A stretch of 64,000 bases of DNA, from the NCBI GenBank assembly GCA_014156375.1, contig RQJH01000005.1, positions 248,001 through 312,000 of the forward strand. Direction: 5' to 3'. This stretch comes from Enterobacteriaceae bacterium 89. Its GTDB lineage: Bacteria > Pseudomonadota > Gammaproteobacteria > Enterobacterales > Enterobacteriaceae. Under the pieces are notes generated by a model. The model saw only the letters and a program-made list of their open reading frames with translations. It was not told the DNA's origin and searched no databases. Below, one piece after another: positions 1 through 10,602 of the stretch (positions are counted from its first letter, which is position 1; every line of letters begins with the position of its first letter). Position numbers and translations under genes: made by a program.

Positions 1-1040
1 CGCACGTCGGCTTCGCTGGTCAGCGCAATTTGCTCCACGCGCTGCGGCTTGCGCCAGGCATCGATGGAATCAAACAGCTTCACGATGGTCGCCGGTTTGA
101 GGATCGGCATGGTGTGGATCAGGTCGTGAAATTCAGCCACCAGTTTTGCCAGGTCGCGCATTTCGTTGGGAACCCGCAGACGAGCGCAGAGCTGCTCGAC
201 CAGCTTAACTCCCGCCGGACCGTGTCCGTGATGACGCGGCCAGAACTCTTTTGGCGTCAGCCCCTTACCCAAATCGTGACACAGTGTGGCAAAGCGCACA
301 TCAAGAGCAGGAGACAGCATCGCCGCCATCGTCAGCGTCATCAGCGTATGCACGCCGGTGTCAATTTCCGGGTGCCATTTTGCCGGGGCAGGCACGCCAT
401 ACAGCGCGTCGATTTCAGGGAACAGCACCTTCAGCGCGCCGCAGTCACGCAGCGTCTGGAAAAAGACCTGAGGATTACGGGTGCCGAGCGCGTTTTCGGT
501 TTCCTTCCACACGCGCTCCGGCGTGAGATGCTCAAGCTCACCGGCTTCGGTCATTTCCCGCATCAGCGTCATTGTTTCATCGGCAATGCGGAAACTTAAA
601 TGGGCATAGCGCGCAGCAAACCGCGCCACGCGCAGGACGCGTAACGGATCTTCGCTAAAAGCAGGGGAAACATGGCGCAGCAGTCGGTCCCGCAAATCGG
701 CCTGTCCGTTGTACGGATCGATAATCTCACCGTTTTCGTCCTGCGCGAGGGCGTTAACGGTCAGATCGCGGCGCAGTAAATCCTGCTCAAGCGTGACGTC
801 CGGGGCGGCATAGCAGGTGAAACCGGTATAGCCGGAACCTGATTTTCGCTCGGTGCGGGCGAGAGCGTACTCTTCGTGAGTTTTAGGGTGGAGAAAAACA
901 GGAAAATCGCGGCCTACCTGCTGGTAGCCCGCGTCGAGCATTTGCTGCGGTGTGGCGCCGACAACGACCCAATCTTTGTCTTTGACCGGCAGGCCTAACA
1001 ACTTATCGCGTACTGCACCACCGACCAGATATGTCTTCAC
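1..1040 (-). CDS. cca: CCA-adding tRNA nucleotidyltransferase (3' end outside window)
   Basis: Adds or repairs the 3'-terminal CCA of tRNAs in the cytoplasm using CTP and ATP. About 346 of the roughly 412 residues usual for the enterobacterial enzyme are visible; the C-terminus runs off the left edge. The start is a GTG whose complement is at 1038-1040, preceded by an AGGAG Shine-Dalgarno, giving [20 protein letters not shown]; the GG-x-VRD loop marks the class II nucleotidyltransferase fold. An RRDLTVNA segment and a later HDLGKG motif (HD phosphohydrolase domain) are also readable. It is transcribed away from ygiM on the same strand, as in E. coli. Identification rests on motifs and synteny and is secure; only the missing end is uncertain. 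Confidence 0.96.
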   Translation of the reverse strand, partial: MKTYLVGGAVRDKLLGLPVKDKDWVVVGATPQQMLDAGYQQVGRDFPVFLHPKTHEEYALARTERKSGSGYTGFTCYAAPDVTLEQDLLRRDLTVNALAQDENGEIIDPYNGQADLRDRLLRHVSPAFSEDPLRVLRVARFAARYAHLSFRIADETMTLMREMTEAGELEHLTPERVWKETENALGTRNPQVFFQTLRDCGALKVLFPEIDALYGVPAPAKWHPEIDTGVHTLMTLTMAAMLSPALDVRFATLCHDLGKGLTPKEFWPRHHGHGPAGVKLVEQLCARLRVPNEMRDLAKLVAEFHDLIHTMPILKPATIVKLFDSIDAWRKPQRVEQIALTSEADV

Positions 1041-1117
1041 GCCAACTCCTCTCACTTTGATTATCTGCTGATAATACGTAAGTGTAGAGGCGTTGGCTAA
1101 TCAGGCAGAAGGCGTAA

Positions 1118-1735
1118 TCAGTTCATCCAGCGATCTTTCTTGCGGCTTGGCACCAGACGCGGCAGCAGCAGACCGAGGATCAGACCTACGCCCAGCACGC
1201 CGCCACCGTACATAAACCACTGCATGATGATGGTGCGCTGTTTGTCATCGAGCTGCAGATTGGCGGCATTCACCTTTTTCTGCGCGACGATCAGCTCGTT
1301 TTTCAGCTTCTGGTTTTCTTCTTTCAGCCCGTTAATGGCGCTGTCGCTGCCTGAAACCTTCTTCTGCATGTCTGCAGTGCGGGTGTTCCAGGTGGCATCA
1401 ATATTGTTCAGCTTGTCGGTGAGGGTCTTCACCTGGTTTTCCAGGTCCGGCACGCGGCTTTTGAAGCTCGGCTCACTTTTCAGCTCTTTCAGCGGGATCC
1501 ATGCGGTACGGCCATTGCTGTCGCGCACCTGGGCATACTGAGTGGCATCGTTGGTTTGCAGCAAAGTGACCGCTTCACCAGCGGAAACGGTGCCGGCAAG
1601 GCGATAGTTATCGCCCGGGCCGCTGCGGACCCAGGTGTTCAGTTCATCAGAAACATAGCGTGTTTCTTCAGCGTGAACGGCGGCAGTTGCGCTAAGCGCG
1701 AGTAAAGTTAATCCAATCAGGCGTAATTTAGGCAT
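1118..1735 (-). CDS. ygiM: YgiM, SH3b-domain membrane-anchored protein (TIGR04211 family)
   Basis: 205 residues, close to the 206 of E. coli YgiM. Residues 1-22 are a signal-like segment ending VHA; about 25-90 form a bacterial SH3 domain (RYVSDELNTWVRSGPGDNYR region); about 100-165 are heptad-rich coiled coil; about 172-192 form a C-terminal membrane helix followed by a basic SRKKDRWMN tail. The layout predicts a periplasmic SH3/coiled-coil protein anchored at its C-terminus, with unknown biochemical role; SH3b domains often bind cell-wall peptides. I used the ATG at 1733-1735, which gives the family N-terminus MPKLRLIG; an upstream in-frame extension to 1810 has no family support. It precedes cca in the same direction and diverges from ygiF. 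Confidence 0.93.
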   Translation of the reverse strand: MPKLRLIGLTLLALSATAAVHAEETRYVSDELNTWVRSGPGDNYRLAGTVSAGEAVTLLQTNDATQYAQVRDSNGRTAWIPLKELKSEPSFKSRVPDLENQVKTLTDKLNNIDATWNTRTADMQKKVSGSDSAINGLKEENQKLKNELIVAQKKVNAANLQLDDKQRTIIMQWFMYGGGVLGVGLILGLLLPRLVPSRKKDRWMN

Positions 1736-1933
1736 CGGGTCGTCGTTATTGTCATAAAGTGAATCGATAGTAATGGCATCAGTCTGACGATGCCAGGCAT
1801 TCTGCGGCAATCAGAATCCTCCAGGAGGAGATTGCATGGCAAAGTACCGCGAAATACACTCTACTGACAAAAAAGATGCGCATTAGTTCGGCGTGATGTT
1901 CAATCCAGGCAATGCAACCATAAGAAATCAGTC

Positions 1934-2848
1934 ATGGATCAGGAAATCGAATTGAAGTTCATCGTTGAGTCGCAGGGCGTGGAAACTCTCCGCCAGCAGC
2001 TCAATACCCTCTCTGCGGAGCACGTTCCTGCCGCGCAATTGCTCAATATTTATTACGAAACGGCCGACAACTGGCTGCGCCGTCACGACATGGGGCTGCG
2101 CATTCGCGGTCACAACGGTCGCTACGAGATGACGATGAAAATCGCCGGGCGCGTGGTCGGCGGTTTGCATCAGCGTCCTGAATACAATATCGACCTGCAA
2201 AAACCTGAGCTGGCGCTGGAAAAGCTGCCCGCTGAAGTGTGGCCGGAAGGCAAGCTGCCCGCCGATCTCGCCTCCCAGGTTCATCCGCTGTTCAGTACGG
2301 ATTTTTATCGTGAAAAATGGCTGGTGGATCACAACCAGAGTCGCATCGAGCTGGCGCTGGATCAGGGCGAAGTCAAAGCCGGAGATCACCGCGAACCGAT
2401 TTGTGAGCTGGAGCTGGAACTGCTGCACGGCAACGTTGAGGATATTCTGGATTTAGCCGAACAGCTGCTTTCCACAGGCGTGCTGCGTCAGGGAAGCCTC
2501 AGTAAAGCTGCACGCGGTTATCATCTGGCGCAGGGCAACCCGGAGCGCAAGCTGAAAACGGCGGAGTTCGCTGCTGAGGACAACGCTGCGCTGGAAGCGG
2601 CGCTGGCTCACTGGCAGTATCATGAAGAACTGTGGCTGCGCGGTAATGTGAAGGCCAAGGCTGAAGTGCTGAAGGCGGTTGAGTTTATTCGCGCAGCGCT
2701 TGCCCGCGAACACGAAATGGCCGCAGAACAGATGGCGCAGATTGGTAAAACCATCGCCGCCTCGGCTGAGGCCAGCGAAGTAGCCTTCAAACCACAAATT
2801 GCGAAAGCCAAATTAATGCTGACGGCCTTTCTGGTCACCGGACGATAA
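1934..2848 (+). CDS. ygiF: Inorganic triphosphatase YgiF, CHAD domain largely missing
   Basis: CYTH-superfamily triphosphatase, known in E. coli to hydrolyse inorganic tripolyphosphate. The catalytic CYTH domain is complete: the EIELK (ExExK) signature lies at residues 4-8 and the acidic/basic tunnel strands follow through about residue 200. The protein is only 304 residues against about 433 in E. coli. The C-terminal CHAD region starts (AHWQYHEELWLRGN) but about 130 residues are missing; it stops after a segment resembling the middle of the E. coli CHAD domain (KAKLMLTAFLVTGR), and glnE begins 18 bases after the stop. The loss is therefore a deletion, not a frameshift. It is the first gene of the ygiF-glnE-hldE operon. 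Confidence 0.9.
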   Translation: MDQEIELKFIVESQGVETLRQQLNTLSAEHVPAAQLLNIYYETADNWLRRHDMGLRIRGHNGRYEMTMKIAGRVVGGLHQRPEYNIDLQKPELALEKLPAEVWPEGKLPADLASQVHPLFSTDFYREKWLVDHNQSRIELALDQGEVKAGDHREPICELELELLHGNVEDILDLAEQLLSTGVLRQGSLSKAARGYHLAQGNPERKLKTAEFAAEDNAALEAALAHWQYHEELWLRGNVKAKAEVLKAVEFIRAALAREHEMAAEQMAQIGKTIAASAEASEVAFKPQIAKAKLMLTAFLVTGR

Positions 2849-2866
2849 TTCACAGCGAGGGCAGTC

Positions 2867-5707
2867 ATGACGCCGTTTTCGACGCAGTTACAGCAGCAGT
2901 GGCAGACGGTGGTCGACAGACTGCCGCAGGAACTCCCGCCAGAGTCGCTAAGCCCGCAGGCTCAGGCGGCGCTGACTTTCAGTGATTTTATCTGCGAAAG
3001 CCTGTGCGCTCGCCCGGAGTGGCTCAGCGAACTGGAAAACTCACCGCCGCAGGCCGACGAGTGGCAGCAGTATGCTGAGTGGATCCAGAGCGCGCTCAGC
3101 GGCGTCAGCGATGAAAACAGCCTGATGCGCGAACTGCGCCTGTTTCGTCGCCGGGTGATGGTGCGCATTGCGTGGTCGCAGGCGCTGTCGCTGATCTCCA
3201 CCGAAAGCAGTTTGCAGCAGCTTAGCCATCTTGCTGAGACGTTAATCGTCGCCGCGCGTGACTGGATTTACGACGCCTGCTGCCGCGAATGGGGCACTCC
3301 GTGCAACGCCGAAGGCAAGCCGCAGCCGCTGCTGATTTTAGGCATGGGCAAGCTCGGCGGCGGCGAACTGAACTTCTCCTCCGATATCGACCTGATTTTT
3401 GCCTGGCCGGAGCACGGTTCTACCCAGGGCGGGCGTCGCGAGCTGGATAACGCCCAGTTCTTTACCCGCATGGGGCAACGACTGATTAAAGCACTGGATC
3501 AGCCAACGATGGATGGATTTGTCTATCGCGTTGACATGCGTCTGCGACCGTTTGGCGACAGCGGTCCGCTGGTTTTGAGCTTTGCGGCCCTCGAAGATTA
3601 CTATCAGGAGCAGGGGCGGGACTGGGAGCGCTACGCGATGGTGAAAGCCCGCATCATGGGCGATCGTGAAGGCGTATATGTGGAAGAACTGCGCGCCATG
3701 CTGCGCCCGTTTGTGTTCCGTCGCTACATCGATTTCAGCGTGATCCAGTCGCTGCGCAACATGAAAGGGATGATCTCCCGTGAGGTGCGCCGCCGTGGCC
3801 TGAAGGACAACATCAAACTCGGCGCGGGCGGTATTCGCGAAATTGAATTTATTGTTCAGGTATTCCAACTGATTCGCGGCGGGCGCGAGCCTTCTTTGCA
3901 GGGCCGTTCGCTGCTGCCAACGCTGGAAGCCATTGATGCCCTGCATCTGCTGCCGGAAGGCGAAGCAGCGCAGCTGCGTGAGGCCTACCTTTTCCTGCGT
4001 CGGCTGGAAAACCTGCTGCAAAGTATCAATGACGAACAAACTCAGACCCTGCCTGCCGATGAACTCAACCGGGCCCGTCTGGCCTGGGGAATGGGCGCTG
4101 CCGACTGGGAAGCGCTTTCTGCCACGCTCGATGAGCATATGGCACAGGTGCGGCAGATCTTTAACGAGCTGATTGGTGATGACGAAGAGTCTTCCGCCGA
4201 CGAGCAGCTTTCTGAACACTGGCGCGAACTGTGGCAGGACGCATTGCAGGAAGACGACACCACTCCGGTTCTCGCGCATCTTAGCGATACCGCCCGTCAT
4301 CAGGTGCTGGCGCAGATTGCGGATTTCCGCAAAGAACTGGATAAGCGCACCATCGGCCCGCGCGGGCGACAGGTGCTCGATTCGCTGATGCCACATTTGC
4401 TGAGCGAAGTGTGCAGCCGTGAAGACGCGCCCGTTCCGCTCGGGCGTATTATGCCGCTGCTGACGGGCATTGTGACGCGAACCACCTACCTTGAACTGCT
4501 GAGTGAGTTCCCCGGTGCGCTGAAGCATCTGATTCGCCTTTGCGCCGCCTCGCCAATGGTGGCAAGCCAGCTGGCGCGCTATCCGCTGCTGCTGGATGAA
4601 CTGCTCGATCCGAACACGCTTTATCAGCCGACGGCGACGGACGCGTATCGCGACGAACTGCGTCAGTATCTGCTGCGTGTGCCGGAAGAAGACGAAGAAC
4701 AACAGCTCGAAGCGCTGCGCCAGTTCAAACAGGCGCAGCTGCTGCGCGTGGCGGCGGCGGATATCGCTGGAACGCTACCGGTGATGAAAGTGAGCGATCA
4801 CTTAACCTGGCTGGCAGAGGCGATGATCGACGCCGTTGTGCAGCAGGCATGGACGCAAATGGTGGCGCGCTACGGTCAGCCAACGCATCTTTCAGAACGT
4901 CCCGGACGCGGCTTTGCGGTGGTCGGCTATGGCAAGCTTGGCGGCTGGGAACTGGGCTACAGTTCCGATCTCGATCTGGTGTTCCTGCACGACTGCCCGG
5001 CAGAAGTGATGACCGACGGCGAGCGTGAAATCGACGGTCGTCAGTTCTATCTGCGTCTGGCCCAGCGCATCATGCACCTTTTCAGCACCCGAACGTCCTC
5101 GGGCATTCTGTACGAAGTGGACGCTCGCTTACGTCCTTCCGGCGCGGCGGGCATGCTGGTCACCACAACGGATTCCTTTGCCGACTATCAGCGTAACGAA
5201 GCCTGGACCTGGGAACATCAGGCGCTGGTTCGTGCGCGGGTGGTGTATGGCGATCCACAGCTGCAAACGCAGTTTGATGCGATACGCAAGGATATCCTTG
5301 TCACTGCCCGTGAAGGCGAGAAGCTGCAAACCGAAGTGCGGGAAATGCGTGAGAAAATGCGCTCCCATTTGGGTGGCAAGCATCGCGAACGCTTTGACAT
5401 CAAAGTGGATGAGGGCGGGATTACCGATATCGAGTTTATCACTCAGTATCTGGTGCTGCGCTATGCCCACGATAAGCCGAAGCTGACCCGCTGGTCGGAC
5501 AATGTGCGCATCCTCGAACTGCTTGCGCAGAACGACATTATGGATGAGCAGGAAGCGCTGGCGCTGAGCCGCGCCTACACCACGCTGCGCGATGCGCTGC
5601 ATCATCTGGCCCTGCAGGAAGAGGCCGGACATGTGGCGATGGATCAATTTAGTGAAGAACGCGCCTTAGTCACCGCCAGCTGGCGGAAGTGGCTGGTGAT
5701 GCCATGA
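2867..5707 (+). CDS. glnE: Bifunctional glutamine synthetase adenylyltransferase/adenylyl-removing enzyme
   Basis: Adenylylates and deadenylylates a tyrosine of glutamine synthetase in response to PII, setting nitrogen assimilation. The 946 residues equal the E. coli length. Two nucleotidyltransferase domains are visible: the N-terminal removase with [20 protein letters not shown] near residue 160, and the C-terminal transferase with [19 protein letters not shown] near residue 690, each with the paired aspartates expected for metal binding. [14 protein letters not shown] segment lies between them. It sits 18 bases after ygiF and 48 before hldE on the same strand. Confidence 0.98.
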   Translation: MTPFSTQLQQQWQTVVDRLPQELPPESLSPQAQAALTFSDFICESLCARPEWLSELENSPPQADEWQQYAEWIQSALSGVSDENSLMRELRLFRRRVMVRIAWSQALSLISTESSLQQLSHLAETLIVAARDWIYDACCREWGTPCNAEGKPQPLLILGMGKLGGGELNFSSDIDLIFAWPEHGSTQGGRRELDNAQFFTRMGQRLIKALDQPTMDGFVYRVDMRLRPFGDSGPLVLSFAALEDYYQEQGRDWERYAMVKARIMGDREGVYVEELRAMLRPFVFRRYIDFSVIQSLRNMKGMISREVRRRGLKDNIKLGAGGIREIEFIVQVFQLIRGGREPSLQGRSLLPTLEAIDALHLLPEGEAAQLREAYLFLRRLENLLQSINDEQTQTLPADELNRARLAWGMGAADWEALSATLDEHMAQVRQIFNELIGDDEESSADEQLSEHWRELWQDALQEDDTTPVLAHLSDTARHQVLAQIADFRKELDKRTIGPRGRQVLDSLMPHLLSEVCSREDAPVPLGRIMPLLTGIVTRTTYLELLSEFPGALKHLIRLCAASPMVASQLARYPLLLDELLDPNTLYQPTATDAYRDELRQYLLRVPEEDEEQQLEALRQFKQAQLLRVAAADIAGTLPVMKVSDHLTWLAEAMIDAVVQQAWTQMVARYGQPTHLSERPGRGFAVVGYGKLGGWELGYSSDLDLVFLHDCPAEVMTDGEREIDGRQFYLRLAQRIMHLFSTRTSSGILYEVDARLRPSGAAGMLVTTTDSFADYQRNEAWTWEHQALVRARVVYGDPQLQTQFDAIRKDILVTAREGEKLQTEVREMREKMRSHLGGKHRERFDIKVDEGGITDIEFITQYLVLRYAHDKPKLTRWSDNVRILELLAQNDIMDEQEALALSRAYTTLRDALHHLALQEEAGHVAMDQFSEERALVTASWRKWLVMP

Positions 5708-5755
5708 ATTATGCTATTATCGCGCGCAATTTGATGAATCTTTCAGGAGTCTGGA

Positions 5756-7189
5756 ATGAAAGTAACGCTGCCAGAGTTTGAACGTGCAGGTGTGATGGTG
5801 GTTGGGGATGTGATGCTGGACCGCTACTGGTACGGCCCGACGAGCCGCATCTCCCCGGAAGCCCCGGTGCCGGTGGTGAAGGTGGATACCATTGAGGAAC
5901 GTCCTGGCGGCGCGGCAAACGTGGCGATGAACATCGCTTCGCTGGGCGCAAATTCTCGTCTGGTGGGGCTGACCGGTATCGATGATGCCGCACGCGCGCT
6001 CAGCAAAGCGCTGGCGGATGTGAATGTAAAATGCGATTTCGTCTCCGTTCCGACGCACCCGACCATTACCAAGCTGCGCGTATTGTCACGCAACCAGCAG
6101 CTGATCCGTCTGGACTTCGAAGAAGGCTTCGCGGGCGTGGATCCGCAGCCGATGCACGAGCGTATCCAGCAGGCGCTGGGCCACATCGGCGCGCTGGTGC
6201 TGTCCGACTACGCGAAAGGCGCGCTGGAAAGCGTGCAGGCCATGATCCAGCTGGCGCGCAAAGCAGGCGTGCCGGTGCTCATCGACCCGAAAGGTTCTGA
6301 GTTTGAGCGCTATCGCGGGGCGACGCTGCTGACGCCAAACCTGTCTGAATTTGAGGCCGTGGTTGGCAAATGTAAAGACGAATCGCAGATCGTTGAGCGC
6401 GGCATGAAACTGATTGCCGATTTCGAGCTCTCTGCGCTGCTGGTCACGCGTTCCGAGCAGGGCATGACGCTGCTGCAGCCGGGCAAAGCGCCGCTGCATA
6501 TGCCGACTCAGGCGCAGGAAGTGTATGACGTGACCGGTGCCGGTGACACGGTGATCGGCGTGCTGGCGGCAACGCTGGCGGCAGGTAACTCTCTGGAAGA
6601 GGCGTGCTACTTCGCGAACGCAGCTGCGGGCGTAGTGGTCGGCAAACTCGGGACTTCAACCGTGTCGCCAATTGAGCTGGAAAACGCCGTGCGCGGTCGT
6701 GCGGATACCGGCTTCGGCGTGATGAGCGAAGCAGAGCTGAAACAGGCCGTCGCGGCGGCACGTAAGCGCGGTGAGAAAGTGGTGATGACCAACGGCGTGT
6801 TCGACATTCTGCACGCGGGCCACGTTTCCTATCTGGCCAATGCCCGTAAGCTTGGCGATCGCCTGATTGTGGCGGTGAACAGCGACGCGTCGACCAAACG
6901 TCTGAAAGGCGAAACCCGTCCGGTGAACCCGCTTGAGCAGCGCATGATTGTGCTGGGCGCGCTGGAGTCCGTCGACTGGGTGGTGTCGTTTGAAGAAGAC
7001 ACGCCGCAGCGTCTGATTGCCGGAATTCTGCCGGATCTGCTGGTGAAAGGCGGTGACTACAAGCCAGAACAAATCGCAGGAAGCGAAGAGGTGTGGGCTA
7101 ACGGTGGTGAGGTGATGGTGCTGAACTTTGAAGACGGCGTTTCCACCACTAACATCATCAAACGCATTCAGAAAGACAGCGGCAAGTAA
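5756..7189 (+). CDS. hldE: Bifunctional heptose-7-phosphate kinase / heptose-1-phosphate adenylyltransferase
   Basis: Makes ADP-heptose for the lipopolysaccharide inner core. The 477 residues equal the E. coli length. The N-terminal ribokinase-type kinase (about 1-318) carries [11 protein letters not shown] and the anion-hole motif VTGAGDT; the C-terminal cytidylyltransferase-type domain (about 344-477) carries [15 protein letters not shown] good Shine-Dalgarno (CAGGAG) precedes the ATG. It closes the ygiF-glnE-hldE operon and is followed by an intrinsic terminator. It marks the left edge of the A+T-rich acid-resistance island. Confidence 0.98.
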   Translation: MKVTLPEFERAGVMVVGDVMLDRYWYGPTSRISPEAPVPVVKVDTIEERPGGAANVAMNIASLGANSRLVGLTGIDDAARALSKALADVNVKCDFVSVPTHPTITKLRVLSRNQQLIRLDFEEGFAGVDPQPMHERIQQALGHIGALVLSDYAKGALESVQAMIQLARKAGVPVLIDPKGSEFERYRGATLLTPNLSEFEAVVGKCKDESQIVERGMKLIADFELSALLVTRSEQGMTLLQPGKAPLHMPTQAQEVYDVTGAGDTVIGVLAATLAAGNSLEEACYFANAAAGVVVGKLGTSTVSPIELENAVRGRADTGFGVMSEAELKQAVAAARKRGEKVVMTNGVFDILHAGHVSYLANARKLGDRLIVAVNSDASTKRLKGETRPVNPLEQRMIVLGALESVDWVVSFEEDTPQRLIAGILPDLLVKGGDYKPEQIAGSEEVWANGGEVMVLNFEDGVSTTNIIKRIQKDSGK

Positions 7190-7226
7190 ATTTAGTCGCT
7201 AAGCTGAACGGCCATTTCGCAAATTG

Positions 7227-7259
7227 AAACACCCGGTGAAATTCATCGGGTGTTTTTTT
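7227..7259 (+). terminator. Intrinsic terminator after hldE
   Basis: Stem AACACCCG (7228-7235) pairs with CGGGTGTT (7247-7254) and is followed by a run of T to 7259. It ends the ygiF-glnE-hldE transcript. Confidence 0.9.
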
Positions 7260-7606
7260 GTTATAAGAAAATGGCTTGATTTTTATCATGAGGTCCATCA
7301 CCGGAAGCTTATTAAGGTAATTAAATTAATGATGAGATTATAAATAATAGATTCTTATAATTAATTCCTGTTGTGATTTTAAATTCAGTTAAAACAGATG
7401 ATTGAGCTGCTCACAGCTATTCAGGCCTGTCCCTCTGATTCTTGCACGTCATATTTTCATCGATTAACCTGAAATTCACGTGTTATTGAAATATAAACGC
7501 AAAGCTGCGTAATTAAATCATCCTGATGTCTTCTTCAGTAAGGGATGGTTTGTTTATATTTCACTGACCGTGAATCAAACGAATCCAACCTATATCAGAG
7601 TTTATT
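7260..7606 (+). other. A+T-rich upstream region of gadB
   Basis: No gene is visible in this 347-base stretch, which is clearly more A+T-rich than the hldE side. It must carry the gadB promoter. The first half of the E. coli GadE box (TTAGGATTTT) is matched 8 of 10 at 7371-7380 (TTGTGATTTT), but the second half is not, so I do not call an operator. A short inverted repeat AGCTG-CTCA-CAGCT lies at 7405-7418. The gadB Shine-Dalgarno (CAGAG) is weak. Confidence 0.5.
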
Positions 7607-9001
7607 ATGAAAAAAAATGAACATAACAGCGAAGCGTATCTTGATTCACGATTCGGTTCTGCGTCTATCCGGATGGTTGCCGAAGCCCATCACTTTCCTG
7701 AACAAGAAATCCGGGAGGATATCGCCTTTCAGATCATCAACGACGAATTGCTGCTGGACGGGAATGCCCGGCAGAACTTAGCCACATTTTGTCAGACCTG
7801 GGACGATGAGTATGTGCATCGGTTGATGGACATTTGTATTAACAAGAACTGGATCGATAAAGAGGAGTATCCACAGTCCGCCGCCATTGATATGCGATGT
7901 GTCAATATGATGGCGGATCTGTGGAATGCCCCAACGGCCGCTGATGGCAAGGCCACGGGGACGAACACCATTGGCTCTTCAGAAGCCTGCATGCTGGGTG
8001 GAATGGCCATGAAGTGGCGCTGGCGGACCAGGAGAATAGCGGAAGGAAAGTCGATTGATAAACCGAATCTTGTCTGCGGTCCTGTGCAGGTTTGCTGGCA
8101 TAAATTTGCCTGCTACTGGGATGTGGAACTCCGTGAAATCCCTATGGAGCCAGGCAATTTGTTTATGGATCCGCAGCGCATGGCCGACGCCTGCGATGAG
8201 AATACCATCGGTGTGGTTCCAACCTTTGGTGTGACCTATACCGGAAATTATGAGATGCCGGACAAACTGAGCCGTGCGCTGGATGAACTGCAGGCCCGTA
8301 CAGGTCTGAATATCGATATCCATGTTGATGCGGCCAGCGGTGGCTTCCTTGCTCCATTCTGTGCACCTGAACTTGTCTGGGATTTTCGTTTACCGAGAGT
8401 GAAATCTATCAGCACCTCCGGACATAAATTTGGTCTGGCACCGTTAGGCTGCGGATGGGTTATCTGGCGGGATGCAGACGCATTGCCAAAGGATTTGGTC
8501 TTTAACGTGGATTACCTGGGTGGACAGGTCGGTACGTTTGCGATCAATTTTTCCCGCCCGGCAGGTCAGGTGATTGCGCAATATTATGAATTCCTCCGAC
8601 TTGGTCGCGAAGGCTATACCAAGGTTCATACCGCCAGCTATCAGGTCGCTCAGTATCTGGCGAACGAAATTGGCAAGCTTGGGCCTTTTGAATTTATTTG
8701 CCAGGGCGATCCGCAGCAGGGCATTCCAGCCGTCTGTTTCCGCGTCGCTGAAGGTCATGAGCAGGAATATAACCTGTACTCGTTGTCAGAACGGCTTCGC
8801 CTGCGCGGTTGGCAAATTCCGGCATTTGCCCTGAGCGGTAATATGTCGGATGTCGTCGTAATGCGGATTATGTGCCGTCGTGGATTCGAAATGGATTTTG
8901 CACAGCTGATGCTGGAAGATTTTCGTCATGCACTGAACTGGCTGCAGTCCACCCCTCAGGCCACAGGGCTCCCTTCTCAGAACAGTTTTAATCACTCCTG
9001 A
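7607..9001 (+). CDS. gadB: Glutamate decarboxylase (GadA/GadB type)
   Basis: PLP enzyme that converts glutamate to GABA and CO2, consuming an intracellular proton; the core of glutamate-dependent acid resistance. 464 residues against 466 for E. coli GadA/B. The PLP lysine lies in [16 protein letters not shown] (about residue 274), and the [12 protein letters not shown] cofactor segment is intact. The C-terminus ends QNSFNHS, keeping the penultimate histidine that in E. coli GadB closes the active site at neutral pH (E. coli ends KHT). The N-terminal helix region that moves with pH in E. coli is present but divergent. It starts a gadB-gadC-glsA run with 32- and 33-base gaps, which implies one operon. 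Codon choice is less CTG/GCG-rich than in hldE, consistent with transfer. Confidence 0.97.
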   Translation: MKKNEHNSEAYLDSRFGSASIRMVAEAHHFPEQEIREDIAFQIINDELLLDGNARQNLATFCQTWDDEYVHRLMDICINKNWIDKEEYPQSAAIDMRCVNMMADLWNAPTAADGKATGTNTIGSSEACMLGGMAMKWRWRTRRIAEGKSIDKPNLVCGPVQVCWHKFACYWDVELREIPMEPGNLFMDPQRMADACDENTIGVVPTFGVTYTGNYEMPDKLSRALDELQARTGLNIDIHVDAASGGFLAPFCAPELVWDFRLPRVKSISTSGHKFGLAPLGCGWVIWRDADALPKDLVFNVDYLGGQVGTFAINFSRPAGQVIAQYYEFLRLGREGYTKVHTASYQVAQYLANEIGKLGPFEFICQGDPQQGIPAVCFRVAEGHEQEYNLYSLSERLRLRGWQIPAFALSGNMSDVVVMRIMCRRGFEMDFAQLMLEDFRHALNWLQSTPQATGLPSQNSFNHS

Positions 9002-9033
9002 TCGCCGATCTCTGCTAAAAGGGAAATACCATC

Positions 9034-10569
9034 ATGACTGATGTAACAACGCGTAGTTCTTCCGGGCAGGTAAAGAAGCTGGGGATCCTGACGCTGGCGG
9101 TAATGAATATCGTTGCGGTAGTGAGTTTACGAGGCTTGCCTGCTGAAGCGCTGTATGGCCTAAGCTCCATTTTTTATTACCTGTTTGCTGCTGTATTTTT
9201 CCTTATTCCTGTTTCTCTGGTTGCCGCTGAACTGGCGACAGGATGGCCAGAAAAAGGGGGCGTTTTTCGCTGGGTGGGTGAAGCTTTTGGGCCGCGCTGG
9301 GCATTTCTTGCCATGTTTATGCTGTGGATCGAAGTGACCGTATGGTTTCCAACGGCGCTGACATTTGCGGCGGTTTCACTGGCCTTTGTTGGCCCGGATC
9401 AAACCTGGGATCAGGCCTTATCCACCAATAAATATTTTGTGCTCACCGTGGTGTTATGTGTTTACTGGCTGGCAACGTTCATCGCCTTCAAAGGCGTTGG
9501 TACGTTTGCTAAAGTTTCGCGTTGGGGAGGGATCATCGGCACGATTATTCCGGCCATCATATTAATTGTCTTAGGATTCGCTTATTTAATCTGGGGTGAG
9601 GCACCACAAATTAAGCTTTCATGGGCCAGCGTTATTCCTGATTTCTCCCACTTTGACAATATTGTACTGGCCGCCAGCATTTTCTTGTTTTATGCCGGTA
9701 TGGAAATGAATGCCATCCACGTGAAAGAAGTGGATAACCCAAAACGAAACTACCCGATTGCCATCATGCTGGCTGCGTTAGGGACGGTTGTTATTTTCGT
9801 GTTCGGGACTCTGGCCATCGCGTTTGTGATCCCCCAGCCTGACATTAGCCTGACGCAAAGCTTATTAGTTGCCTTCGACGTGATGTTCCGTTGGGCGCAT
9901 GTGGAGTGGCTGGGACCTGTTCTGGCTGGTGCGCTGGCAATAGGCGTGCTCGCCGGTGTAGTGACCTGGGTCGGTGGTCCAAGTTCTGGTTTACTCGTGG
10001 TGGCAAGAGCCGGGTATCTGCCGCGCTGGTGGCAGCACACCAATAAAAACGATATGGCGACGCATATTCTGTTGCTTCAGGCGGTGATTGTTTCTTTCCT
10101 CGCTGTTTTGTTTGTCGTGCTACCGTCTGTCCAGGCGGCTTATCAGATCATGAGCCAGCTAACCGTCATTCTTTATCTGATCATGTACATCCTGATGTTT
10201 AGTGCGGCGATTTATCTGCGCTTCAGCCAGCCTTTACGTCCTCGCCCTTACCGGATCCCCGGTGGGGATATTGGAATGTGGATTATTGGCGGCGCGGGAC
10301 TGATTGGTTCGCTGCTGGCTTTTGTCTTCAGTTTTATCCCTCCTTCTCAGGTTTCAGTGGGCAGTCCGGAAGCCTATGTTTCCATTCTGGTGGTGCTGAC
10401 GCTGTTTTTCTGCGCTTTGCCATTGTTGATTTATCACCTGCGTAAACCCCACTGGAAAGATGAAAATAGCGATTTTGCCCCTTTCACCTGGCAGGCAGAG
10501 GGTGGACATCCGGGAATTCCCACGAATTCTTCAGCGCATACCAGTGATGTCGTGAGCAATCCATCATAG
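9034..10569 (+). CDS. gadC: GadC-type glutamate/GABA antiporter (divergent APC-family)
   Basis: 511 residues with about 12 hydrophobic segments and the APC fold. A GadC role (import of glutamate, export of GABA) is inferred mainly from its place between gadB and glsA, from its length (E. coli GadC is also 511) and from shared blocks: EKGGVFRWVGEAFGPRWAF, the FYAGMEMNAIHVKEVDNPKR region (GadC has YMGVEASATHVNEMSNP), WVGGPSSGLLVVAR and the FSFIPP segment. The N-terminal first helix (VSLRGLPAEALYGLSS) differs clearly from E. coli GadC, and the C-terminal tail that forms the pH plug in E. coli is present but different (about 40 hydrophilic residues after the last helix). It could be a related amino-acid/GABA exchanger of altered specificity. 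Confidence 0.82.
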   Translation: MTDVTTRSSSGQVKKLGILTLAVMNIVAVVSLRGLPAEALYGLSSIFYYLFAAVFFLIPVSLVAAELATGWPEKGGVFRWVGEAFGPRWAFLAMFMLWIEVTVWFPTALTFAAVSLAFVGPDQTWDQALSTNKYFVLTVVLCVYWLATFIAFKGVGTFAKVSRWGGIIGTIIPAIILIVLGFAYLIWGEAPQIKLSWASVIPDFSHFDNIVLAASIFLFYAGMEMNAIHVKEVDNPKRNYPIAIMLAALGTVVIFVFGTLAIAFVIPQPDISLTQSLLVAFDVMFRWAHVEWLGPVLAGALAIGVLAGVVTWVGGPSSGLLVVARAGYLPRWWQHTNKNDMATHILLLQAVIVSFLAVLFVVLPSVQAAYQIMSQLTVILYLIMYILMFSAAIYLRFSQPLRPRPYRIPGGDIGMWIIGGAGLIGSLLAFVFSFIPPSQVSVGSPEAYVSILVVLTLFFCALPLLIYHLRKPHWKDENSDFAPFTWQAEGGHPGIPTNSSAHTSDVVSNPS

Positions 10570-10602
10570 CCACGCTAAATACTGACTACAGGAAATTTAA
10601 CG

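Noticed and set aside
3338-4702. A 454-codon open frame antisense to glnE
   Set aside because: It mirrors the glnE codons, has H/R/Q-rich composition typical of antisense frames in GC-rich coding DNA, and matches no family.
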